DNA of 47,211 nucleotides, taken from Chloroflexota bacterium (GTDB lineage Bacteria; Chloroflexota; Limnocylindria; Limnocylindrales; CSP1-4). A program made the translations under genes and the position numbers. The DNA lies in contig PLMA01000041.1 of NCBI GenBank assembly GCA_003141455.1, positions 1-47,211 of the forward strand, read 5' to 3'. The notes beneath the pieces are model-generated. The model did not search any database. It saw only the letters and a program-made list of their open reading frames with translations, and was not told the origin of the DNA. Each line of letters starts with the position of its first letter. The stretch's first letter is position 1. This document shows positions 40,941 to 47,211 of this stretch, one piece after another.

Positions 40941-42155
40941 GTGAAACGTCCTGCGCTTGCGCTGTCCGCGGGCATCATGCTGCTGGCGCTCCTGCCGGGC
41001 TCGGCAATGGCGGTCCCCATCCCCGGGGTCCTCGATCAGTCGAACACGTCCGTCCCCAATTCACTCGGCGCGACGAACGATCTTGCGCAAACCTTCACGG
41101 CCGGCAAGACCGGGTTGCTGACGACCGTCCAGCTCTACATGAACGGTAACCCCGAGTTCCAAGTCTTTGTCTCCATCGACGCGACGACCGGAGGGCTGCC
41201 AACGGGCCTCCCTCTCGGAGATGGATTCGTCTTTCCTGCCAACGCCAGCGGCTGGGTCACCTTCGCTCTCTCGCCTGTGCCCGTGACCGCCGGCCAGACA
41301 TACGCGATCCACTTCAACACGACGACAACCGCCGCGGCGTGGGGATCGGGCGACACCTACTCGGGCGGCCAAGCTTTGATGTACTCGGGGACGGCCTGGA
41401 GCGCCAACTCAGGGGCAATCAAGGACTTCGCCTTCCAGACCTATGTCGACCCCCAGACCACCACGTTGCAGTGGGACAAGGCGCAGGTGGTCGCGGGCTC
41501 GCCTACCGCGCTCACTTTGACCGAGACGATCGTCTTCCCGGCCTATTCCGGGGTCCAACTCGGAGACATCGGCGCGAAGCCGAACCCGGCAGCTCTGACC
41601 GCGGTCTGGACCGTGAAGTCCGACGCCCTGCCGGCCTGGTTCACCCCGACGGATGTCACATGCGCCGGCCAGATCGCCCTCGCCGACTGCACGCTGGCGA
41701 ATGTCGCGCCCGGCTCCAGCCTTCCCGTGACCCCGGATGGGGAGCCGATCGCGATCGTTCTGACGTTGACGGGGACGGCTTCGCCGGCCCTGGCGGATGT
41801 CGGGACCGGCACCGGCAAGGCTGAAGGGTGCGTCGTCTACCCTGAGTTGGTCCGCTTCACGGTCACGCCGGCCCTGAGCGTGACCTCGTGCGTCGCCGGC
41901 CAGGCGACCCTGGCGGTGGTGGCGCCCGCGGCGGACCCCACACCGACACCCGCGCCGAACGCCACACCGACCCCGACCCCGACCCCGACGCCGACCCCGA
42001 CACCCCGGCCGGCGACACCGCCGCCTACCGCCGCGGGTGGCTCCGGGTCTTCGAACGGCCCGGGATCCTCGATCTGGTTCCTGGCGATGGGATTGATCGC
42101 GGCCATTGGCGGAGCGTTACTGCTCGTCAACCGACAGCAGCGGCGCATCCGCTAG
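40941..42155 (+). CDS. Secreted cell-surface protein with Pro-Thr repeat and C-terminal anchor
   Basis: 404 aa. Signal peptide (about 1-25, ALLPGSAMAV), a beta-rich domain (about 26-165, with Thr/Asn-rich strands like carbohydrate-binding or choice-of-anchor domains), a second beta domain (170-325), a Pro-Thr repeat linker (about 332-360) and a C-terminal membrane helix followed by RQQRRIR. The tail resembles sortase-like sorting signals in layout but lacks LPxTG. GTG start with a strong AGGAGG ribosome site. Function unknown; likely surface display. Confidence 0.75.
   Translation: MKRPALALSAGIMLLALLPGSAMAVPIPGVLDQSNTSVPNSLGATNDLAQTFTAGKTGLLTTVQLYMNGNPEFQVFVSIDATTGGLPTGLPLGDGFVFPANASGWVTFALSPVPVTAGQTYAIHFNTTTTAAAWGSGDTYSGGQALMYSGTAWSANSGAIKDFAFQTYVDPQTTTLQWDKAQVVAGSPTALTLTETIVFPAYSGVQLGDIGAKPNPAALTAVWTVKSDALPAWFTPTDVTCAGQIALADCTLANVAPGSSLPVTPDGEPIAIVLTLTGTASPALADVGTGTGKAEGCVVYPELVRFTVTPALSVTSCVAGQATLAVVAPAADPTPTPAPNATPTPTPTPTPTPTPRPATPPPTAAGGSGSSNGPGSSIWFLAMGLIAAIGGALLLVNRQQRRIR
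41964..42005 (+). repeat. Tandem hexanucleotide repeat encoding Pro-Thr
   Basis: About seven CCGACC-type 6-bp units inside the surface protein gene, encoding Pro-Thr dipeptides. A likely hot spot for length variation. Confidence 0.7.
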
Positions 42156-42324
42156 CCGCCACCTCATCGTGCCGCCGCGGGCGGCAGTGGAAAACGGACG
42201 CGGCGGGGCTGCAGCTTGCTCGCGGCCCCAATGCGGGGAGTAATCACGGCTCGGACCCAATAGACTCGAGCCAGCTGGGGCGGTGGCCGCGCTGCCGGAC
42301 ATGCGATCTGGAGGGACTCGATCG

Positions 42325-42909
42325 ATGACTGCCGAGACAGACATCTCAGGGCAGGTGCCCGCGCCGGACGGCCTGATCTCCGAGTGGCATCCGACCCGGA
42401 CCACCTGGATCCTGTGGATGATCCTGAGCTTGCCGCTCCTCTACGTCGGAGCGGTCGTCTACACGACGGCTGCCTTTCATGGAGAGATCCCGCAGTCCGC
42501 GTCTGGCACCGTCGAGATGGTCCCGCTTATCGTGGTGCTGCTTCTCGGCTTTGGACTCATGTGGGTGCACGAGGGTGTCCACGGCATCTTCATGCTGGCT
42601 TTCGGCGGGAGACCGCAGTTTGGCGTGCTTCGGACCGGCGTTCTTGTGTATGCCTTCTACGCCACTGACCCCGGCCATCGCTTCACCCGGCGGCAATACC
42701 TCGCGGTCATGCTCGCGCCGCTGGCGATCCTGGGGCTGCTGGGCATCCCGCTGTGCATGCTCTCTCCTTATCTGGTCGTGCCGTTCGCGTTCCACCTCGC
42801 CGGCTGCATCGGCGACATCGGGATCTCCCGGCATGTGCTGCAGGGCCCGCCGACCGTGATCTGCGAGGACCTTCGAGACGGGGTCCGCTTCTGGAAAGCG
42901 GCGGCGTAG
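42325..42909 (+). CDS. DUF3267-type membrane metalloprotease
   Basis: 194 aa, about four membrane helices. H82, E83 and H86 in WVHEGVHGIFM form an HExxH-type zinc site within a helix, and a later GCIGDIGI supplies the third ligand, as in DUF3267 putative intramembrane proteases. A GGAGGG lies upstream of the ATG, with TAGACT at 42261-42266 as candidate -10. No substrate is evident. Confidence 0.78.
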   Translation: MTAETDISGQVPAPDGLISEWHPTRTTWILWMILSLPLLYVGAVVYTTAAFHGEIPQSASGTVEMVPLIVVLLLGFGLMWVHEGVHGIFMLAFGGRPQFGVLRTGVLVYAFYATDPGHRFTRRQYLAVMLAPLAILGLLGIPLCMLSPYLVVPFAFHLAGCIGDIGISRHVLQGPPTVICEDLRDGVRFWKAAA

Positions 42910-42930
42910 GCAGTCAGGCTCTGGGGTAGC

Positions 42931-42952
42931 GGGCGCGGTCGTGGTCGCGCCC
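42931..42952. terminator. Hairpin between convergent genes
   Basis: GGGCGCG/CGCGCCC stem (7 bp, 8-nt loop) between the convergent DUF3267 and duplicated-domain protein genes; no T-run on either side. Confidence 0.35.
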
Positions 42953-42992
42953 GCGTTCGTGGTCTCGATGTGGTCGTGGCTGCGGCTGACCG

Positions 42993-44147
42993 CTAGTTCG
43001 TGGCGGGCGGCGCGATTGCCGCGTCCACGATGAGCGGGTCCGAGACGCCGTAGCCGCAGTAGAACGTGAAGCCTGCCGGGCAACCTCGATTCGAAGGCTC
43101 CACCCGCAGGACCACCAGATCGCCCGGCCAGCGGAGCGTCGCGCCGAGCTGCCAGAAGCCGGTCCTGGTCAACAGCGGATAGTTGCTCCAGGAGACCTTC
43201 CAGTGAGGCGCGCCGGGCTCGATGAGGACGTAGGGCGTCCCCTGAGTGGAGCACAACTCCTCGGGTTGGCAGTCGATGTCCAGCATCACTTCCATCACCA
43301 TCCCGACCACCAGGAACGGGCTATTCCCGCCGGCCTTGAGATGGGCGTCGATGGCGCTGCCGTAGTAGACGGGCTCGCCACCGATCGCAGTTGGGATCTG
43401 GGAGGCCAGCGGGTTGGCGGTGATCTGGGGCTCGGGCGTCGGTGTTGGCGGTGGCGGTGCGGTGGGCTTCAGCTGGGCGGGCGGGTCGATCCAGGCCTCG
43501 ACGGTGAGAGCGTCGCGGCACCAGCCGTACGACCAGTCTCCGCAGGCCTTCTGGCCGTGGGCGTGGACTCGCGCCACGACCAGAAACCCTCCGCCGATCC
43601 AAATCTGTGGCTCCCCGTTCGCCCGGCTGTAGAGATAGAACGACGGCGGCGCCATCGTCGCCCACTTGCTGGTGAGGTACCGACCGCTCCCGCATGCATC
43701 GAACGGCGGAGGCGTCGGCGCAGCCGGCACCATGCAGTCGGCATTGATGTACGCCAACCAGCCGGCCACGAGGAACGGACTCGCGTTCTGCACGGCGGCG
43801 ATGCGGTCCGAGATCTGCTGGCCTCGAAGGATCGGCTCGCCGTCGATGCTGGCCGGAATGGCCTCGAGTCCGGAGGCGCCAGGCGCGATCGTCGGCTGGA
43901 CCGAGGAAACTGCCGACGGCGGCTGGACCGAGGAAACTGGCGACGGCGGCTGAGACGTGCTCGGACTCGCCGTCTCTCCAATCGATTGGCCCGTGTCGGC
44001 TCGCGGAGCCAGAGTCAGCGGCCAGATCACGCCGACCGAGAGGGCGACCACCGCCAGCAGGGCCAACGCGCCTAGAGCCACGGACTGCGGCCTGAACAGA
44101 GTCCGCAAGCGTCTCGCCCGAGAGGGGCCGGTTCCGCCCATATCCAC
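42993..44147 (-). CDS. Membrane-anchored exported protein with internal domain duplication
   Basis: 384 aa. Membrane anchor at about 22-45, a Ser/Pro linker (60-92), then two copies of a beta-rich domain: copy A about 97-221 and copy B about 251-378. The copies share IPxxIxGEPxxxG, NxSPFLVxG and an acidic-Cys stretch (INADCM / LDIDCQ), and each holds several cysteines. A Pro-rich linker (229-240) separates them. No family recognised. GTG start with an AGGAG ribosome site 5 nt upstream. Function unknown; likely extracytoplasmic. Confidence 0.68.
   Translation of the reverse strand: MDMGGTGPSRARRLRTLFRPQSVALGALALLAVVALSVGVIWPLTLAPRADTGQSIGETASPSTSQPPSPVSSVQPPSAVSSVQPTIAPGASGLEAIPASIDGEPILRGQQISDRIAAVQNASPFLVAGWLAYINADCMVPAAPTPPPFDACGSGRYLTSKWATMAPPSFYLYSRANGEPQIWIGGGFLVVARVHAHGQKACGDWSYGWCRDALTVEAWIDPPAQLKPTAPPPPTPTPEPQITANPLASQIPTAIGGEPVYYGSAIDAHLKAGGNSPFLVVGMVMEVMLDIDCQPEELCSTQGTPYVLIEPGAPHWKVSWSNYPLLTRTGFWQLGATLRWPGDLVVLRVEPSNRGCPAGFTFYCGYGVSDPLIVDAAIAPPATN
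43893..43946. repeat. Two-copy 27-bp direct repeat in the linker coding region
   Basis: Near-identical 27-bp units beginning CGGCTGGACCGAGG encode the repeated SSVQP segment of the linker. Confidence 0.65.
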
Positions 44148-44164
44148 GGGAACTCCTCCCGGCT

Positions 44165-44779
44165 CTAGGGTAAGGGCCTGCGCAAACGGGGTACGAGCAT
44201 CGGGACGCGGGCCGCATAGGCGATATAGGCGTCGCCGAAATGGCGGGTCAGAATGCCCTCTTCCGCTCGGGCCCGCAGGTAGAAAGCCGGAACCAGCAAC
44301 ACGAAGCCGGCCCCCAGCACGAAGTTCAGCAGGGCGAGGGTGCCCCCGGCCCAGAGCATCAGGACCGAGTCGTAGAGCGGGTGGCGGACGAGCCCGAAGG
44401 CACCTGTGGTCACCAGCTCCGTGTCGGGCCGGACCTCGGCGGGTGACACCAGCTCCCGACCCATCGTCCGAACGCCCCAGATAGCCAGCAGACCGGCAGC
44501 CGCCAGCACCAGGATTCCGGCGACCCGCAGCCCGTCGGCGAGCGGCTGGGTGAGACTGCGGAAGGCCCCGCCGTTCGTGATTGCCAGCGCCAGTCCCAAG
44601 AAGACGAACATGAGTATTCCGACGTAGTTGACGAGAGCCAGTGGGCCGCCGGCTCGCTCGACCGGTGCGGGCCGCGCTTCAGCCCACTCGCGGATCAGGA
44701 CCGCTACGCCGGCAGTCAGCTGCGACAGGCAGGCCGCCACCACAACCACACGCGCCACCAGTTCCATCGTCACGTCCAT
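44165..44779 (-). CDS. Isoprenylcysteine methyltransferase-like membrane protein
   Basis: 204 aa with about five membrane segments. The C-terminal half has the PEMT/ICMT signature: GVRTMGRELVSPAEVRPD, then TTGAFGLVRHPLYDSVLML and EEGILTRHFGDAYIAY, which bind SAM in that family. In bacteria these proteins methylate lipids or small molecules; the substrate is unknown. The ATG start is chosen because upstream residues in the same frame are hydrophilic and low-complexity. Divergent from the Eis-like gene. Confidence 0.82.
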   Translation of the reverse strand: MDVTMELVARVVVVAACLSQLTAGVAVLIREWAEARPAPVERAGGPLALVNYVGILMFVFLGLALAITNGGAFRSLTQPLADGLRVAGILVLAAAGLLAIWGVRTMGRELVSPAEVRPDTELVTTGAFGLVRHPLYDSVLMLWAGGTLALLNFVLGAGFVLLVPAFYLRARAEEGILTRHFGDAYIAYAARVPMLVPRLRRPLP

Positions 44780-44965
44780 TGCGACATCCTCTACCACTCT
44801 CCCCAACCGGCCACGCACCGGCGGACGACGCTGCCCGGCCGAGGCAAGAGTAGCCGCAGGAGCCGGCCGCCGCCTTGGGCTGTGCCACCGGTATGGCCCG
44901 AGCCGCCGGGCCGCCGCGTCGGATGGCATCTTGCGCGCGGGCCAGGGTCTGGCACCATTGACGCC

Positions 44966-46198
44966 ATGAGCGTCGACATTCGAGTCTGCCCGCCCGAGCG
45001 GTTCGCCGAGCTGCTCAAGACCGCGGAGGTGGCGTTTAGCGATGACGTTCCGGACGATCTCATCGAGCGAGTCCGCAAAGTGTCGGAGCCCGAGCGCTTC
45101 GTCTGCGCGCTCGACGGCGACCGTTTCGTCGCGACGGGCGGGGTCTTCTCGGTTGGGCTGAGCGTGCCGGGTGGGGAGTTGCCGGCGGGCGGCATTACCT
45201 GGGTCACGGTCCTGCCCTCGCACCGCCGGCGCGGACTGATGAGCGGGATGATGCGTCTGATGATCGACGACTGTCATCGCCGCGGCGAGCCTCTGGCCAT
45301 GCTGTGGGCGGCCGAAGGAGCCATCTACCAGCGCTTTGGCTTCGGAATGGCGACCGTTTGCGTCAACCTGGAGGCCGAGTCGCGGGCCGTCGGTTTCGCT
45401 CGCGATTGGCCGCGCGAAGGGTCGTGCCGTCTGCTCCGCGCGGGCGAGGGACTGGATCTGGTTACGCCCGTGTACGAGGCTGCCCGGACCCAACGGTCGG
45501 GATTCCTCGGCCGGACGCCGGACTGGTGGGCTGGGATCCTTCCGCTACCCGACAAGGACGCCAAGGGCGGCGAGGCCCGCCGGCTGGTTGTCTACGAGGC
45601 CGAGCGCGGACCGGAGGCATATGCGGTCTACAAGACGAAGAGCGAGTGGAACTCTCGCGGCCCGGCCTGCCAGCTGACCGTGGAGGAGGCCATAGGGTGC
45701 ACGCCGCGCGGAACGCGCGAGATCTGGCGGTACCTACTGGAGGTGGACCTGGTCCACACTCTGAAGACGTGGCGGCTTCCCTACGATCATCCGCTGATCG
45801 CCCTGGCCGCGGAACCGCGCCGGCTTGGGATGACCGTGGGCGATGGGCTGTGGCTGCGGATCGTGGACGTGGCCGCCGCTCTGGAGGGCCGTACCTACGG
45901 GATCGGCGGCAGCGGCAGCGGCCGCCTCACCCTCGACCTGCGCGACGACTACTGCCCGTGGAACGCGGGTCGCTGGACGCTGGATGTGTCGGAGGGGCGA
46001 GGGCGCGTCGCCAGGGCGGAGGAAGCGGCCGATCTAGCCCTGGATGCGAACGATTTGGCCGCGCTCTTCCTGGGGGGTTTCACCGCTGCCGCACTGGCCG
46101 CTGCCGGACGGGTCGTGGAGATGCGGCCCGGTGCACTGGCCGTAGCCGATGGCCTCTTCCCGACGGCCACCAAGCCCTGGTGCCCGCAGGAGTTCTAG
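44966..46198 (+). CDS. Eis-family GNAT N-acetyltransferase
   Basis: 410 aa. N-terminal GNAT domain with acetyl-CoA loop VTVLPSHRRRGLMSGM (80-95) and the general-acid tyrosine Y121 in AIYQRFGFG. A second GNAT-like region and a C-terminal SCP2-type domain follow. The protein ends in a phenylalanine (CPQEF), whose carboxylate is the catalytic base in mycobacterial Eis, so the active site looks intact. Eis acetylates amines, including aminoglycosides; the physiological substrate here is unknown. CACCAT lies 7 nt before the ATG in a leaderless-like arrangement. Confidence 0.87.
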   Translation: MSVDIRVCPPERFAELLKTAEVAFSDDVPDDLIERVRKVSEPERFVCALDGDRFVATGGVFSVGLSVPGGELPAGGITWVTVLPSHRRRGLMSGMMRLMIDDCHRRGEPLAMLWAAEGAIYQRFGFGMATVCVNLEAESRAVGFARDWPREGSCRLLRAGEGLDLVTPVYEAARTQRSGFLGRTPDWWAGILPLPDKDAKGGEARRLVVYEAERGPEAYAVYKTKSEWNSRGPACQLTVEEAIGCTPRGTREIWRYLLEVDLVHTLKTWRLPYDHPLIALAAEPRRLGMTVGDGLWLRIVDVAAALEGRTYGIGGSGSGRLTLDLRDDYCPWNAGRWTLDVSEGRGRVARAEEAADLALDANDLAALFLGGFTAAALAAAGRVVEMRPGALAVADGLFPTATKPWCPQEF

Positions 46199-46280
46199 AC
46201 GACCGCGGGGCAAGAATGCCCGGCGGCTCGCGGTTTGGATGGGGATTCGCGGCGCGGGATGCGGCCGCCCGAAGAATCAA

Positions 46281-46309
46281 CTCGCCGCCGCGGGATCCGC
46301 GGCGGCGAG
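46281..46309. terminator. Strong bidirectional hairpin between convergent genes
   Basis: A perfect 13-bp stem (CTCGCCGCCGCGG / CCGCGGCGGCGAG) with a 3-nt loop; on the minus strand it is followed by TTGATTCTT. It should terminate the DUF4389 gene, and probably the Eis-like gene as well. Confidence 0.75.
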
Positions 46310-46332
46310 TGCCGTTGTGGCTTGCGCCGGTC

Positions 46333-47211
46333 TCAGCTGAGCGAGAAGGGCGGGTACGGAACGGGCAGCAGCAGGATGTAGGCATAGACACGGGCAATGT
46401 ATCGGAGGATGCGACTGTAGAGCGACATCGCCCAACCTGGGTATTTGCCGGTGACCAGGATGGGGATCCAGAGGATGATCTCCGCCAGGTATCCGACCAG
46501 GACCAGGATCGCCAGCACGATGAAATGCGGGATGAGCACGATCGCGCGGACCATGAACCCGAGAAGGGGGATGCCCCACAGCCGGCTCATCGATCGGCCT
46601 TCAAGGTTGATGGTCAGTTCGAGCGGGTTCGGAGCGCCCGGCTCCAGTGGCGGGTATCCACCCGGGAACAGGAAGTAGGCATACGCCGCGACTCGAGTCC
46701 CCCGGTGGATCGTCTCCTTGATCCAGGCCGCCTGGATACCCGGAACGCGACCCATGAGAAGGATCGGGATCCAGCCCAGGAGGATCACCACGTACATGCC
46801 GATCCCGAGCACCATCAACACCACGATGTGCGGGATGGCAATGATGAGTCGAACGAAGATGCCGATGAGCGGAATGCCCCACAGTCGGTTCAGCTCCGGC
46901 TCAGTGACGGTGACGTTCAGCTGGACTGGGTACTCGCCGGAAGTCGCAGCGTACGGGGGCGGGGCGTACTGGGGCTGAGCGTACGGAGGCGGCGGGTACT
47001 GGGGCTGAGCGTACGGAGGCGGCGGGTACGGCGGCTGAGCGTACGGCGGCTGAGCGTACGGCGGGGGAGCGTACGGCGGCTGAGTGTAGGGCGGCTGAGT
47101 GTAGGGCGGGGGAGCGTACGGCGGCGGCGCGACCGGAGCCGGTTCGACGGGAGCCGGTTCGACCGGAGCCGGTTCGCCCGGAGCCGGTTCGCCCGGAGCC
47201 GGATCGCCCGG
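46333..47211 (-). CDS. DUF4389-type membrane protein, 5' end beyond window
   Basis: At least 293 codons, open to the right edge; no start codon is visible. From the N-terminal side: about 25 residues of EPAPV/G-type repeats, 60 residues of AQPPY/APPPY pentapeptides, then two copies of a DUF4389-like unit (ELNRLWGIPLIG... and SMSRLWGIPLLG...), each with membrane helices and a GxxPGI or GKYPGW turn. This suggests a membrane protein with a flexible proline-rich N-terminal tail. Function of DUF4389 is unknown. Confidence 0.8.
   Translation of the reverse strand, partial: PGDPAPGEPAPGEPAPVEPAPVEPAPVAPPPYAPPPYTQPPYTQPPYAPPPYAQPPYAQPPYPPPPYAQPQYPPPPYAQPQYAPPPYAATSGEYPVQLNVTVTEPELNRLWGIPLIGIFVRLIIAIPHIVVLMVLGIGMYVVILLGWIPILLMGRVPGIQAAWIKETIHRGTRVAAYAYFLFPGGYPPLEPGAPNPLELTINLEGRSMSRLWGIPLLGFMVRAIVLIPHFIVLAILVLVGYLAEIILWIPILVTGKYPGWAMSLYSRILRYIARVYAYILLLPVPYPPFSLS
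46951..47205. repeat. 15-bp tandem coding repeats
   Basis: Seventeen contiguous 15-bp units in one register: twelve (46951-47130) encode AQPPY/APPPY-like pentapeptides and five (47131-47205) encode EPAPV/EPAPG. Two consecutive 30-bp blocks (46966-46995 and 46996-47025) are identical, a sign of recent duplication. Confidence 0.9.

Noticed and set aside
46951-47205. CRISPR-like array
   Set aside because: The 15-bp units are contiguous without spacers and are in frame inside a protein-coding region.

Overview
This is a 47.2 kb stretch of a GC-rich bacterial chromosome, densely packed with mostly single-gene or two-to-three-gene units on both strands. I found no rRNA, tRNA, CRISPR array, transposase or phage gene. 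Several traits suggest a monoderm-type, high-GC soil or sediment bacterium: FAD-dependent thymidylate synthase (ThyX), an F420-type LLM oxidoreductase, a PPi-type phosphofructokinase, a group-3b-like hydrogenase module, an Eis-type acetyltransferase, Ser/Thr/Pro-rich exported proteins, and many apparently leaderless genes with a [T/C]ANNNT box 6-8 nt before the start codon. The mix is most reminiscent of uncultivated Chloroflexota or Actinobacteriota, but this is inference and no marker gene in the window settles it.

Layout, left part. 0.1-4.4 kb: an ankyrin protein behind a class-V aminotransferase, an IclR regulator with a structured leader and a clear terminator, and an MscS channel. 4.4-7.6 kb: a CpaE/TadZ-like MinD-family ATPase with a degenerate receiver domain, beside two paralogous coiled-coil proteins and no pilus genes; this is the best candidate for an undescribed cell-organisation module. 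7.8-10.9 kb: thyX, a SatD-like protein with two palindromic operators embedded in a near-perfect leaderless promoter, a membrane protein and a small cytosolic protein. 10.9-16.6 kb: lactate dehydrogenase, then a + strand run of a metallo-beta-lactamase-fold hydrolase, an atypical NRAMP transporter and a membrane-anchored phosphodiesterase. 16.6-19.9 kb: a hydrogenase-type diaphorase/iron-sulfur module (beta-gamma fusion plus small subunit) with a stand-alone cyclic-nucleotide-binding protein, but without the NiFe catalytic subunit.

Layout, middle and right. 20-24.5 kb: two envelope proteins, a GIY-YIG/GreA fusion (unusual), and PPi-phosphofructokinase. 24.6-26.3 kb: folE with a RibD_C reductase. 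26.4-30.1 kb: a membrane protein, an HxlR regulator with a zinc ribbon divergent from a cytoplasmic HtrA-like protease, and an FGGY kinase. 30.2-36.6 kb: a DUF3089 lipoprotein, a VOC protein, MsrA, small membrane and lipoproteins, an arrestin-fold protein and a flavin disulfide reductase. 36.6-47.2 kb: an aminotransferase, envelope proteins, an LLM oxidoreductase overlapping msrB, a DUF3267 metalloprotease, a duplicated-domain exported protein, an isoprenylcysteine-methyltransferase-like protein, an Eis-like acetyltransferase and a DUF4389 protein running off the end.

How the genes fit together: lactate dehydrogenase, PPi-phosphofructokinase and the hydrogenase/diaphorase proteins point to fermentative or micro-oxic redox balancing. 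ThyX, FolE and the RibD_C reductase fit a folate economy without classical ThyA/FolA. MsrA, MsrB, the HtrA-like protease and the disulfide reductase fit protein repair under oxidative stress. These links are inferred from families and neighbourhood only.
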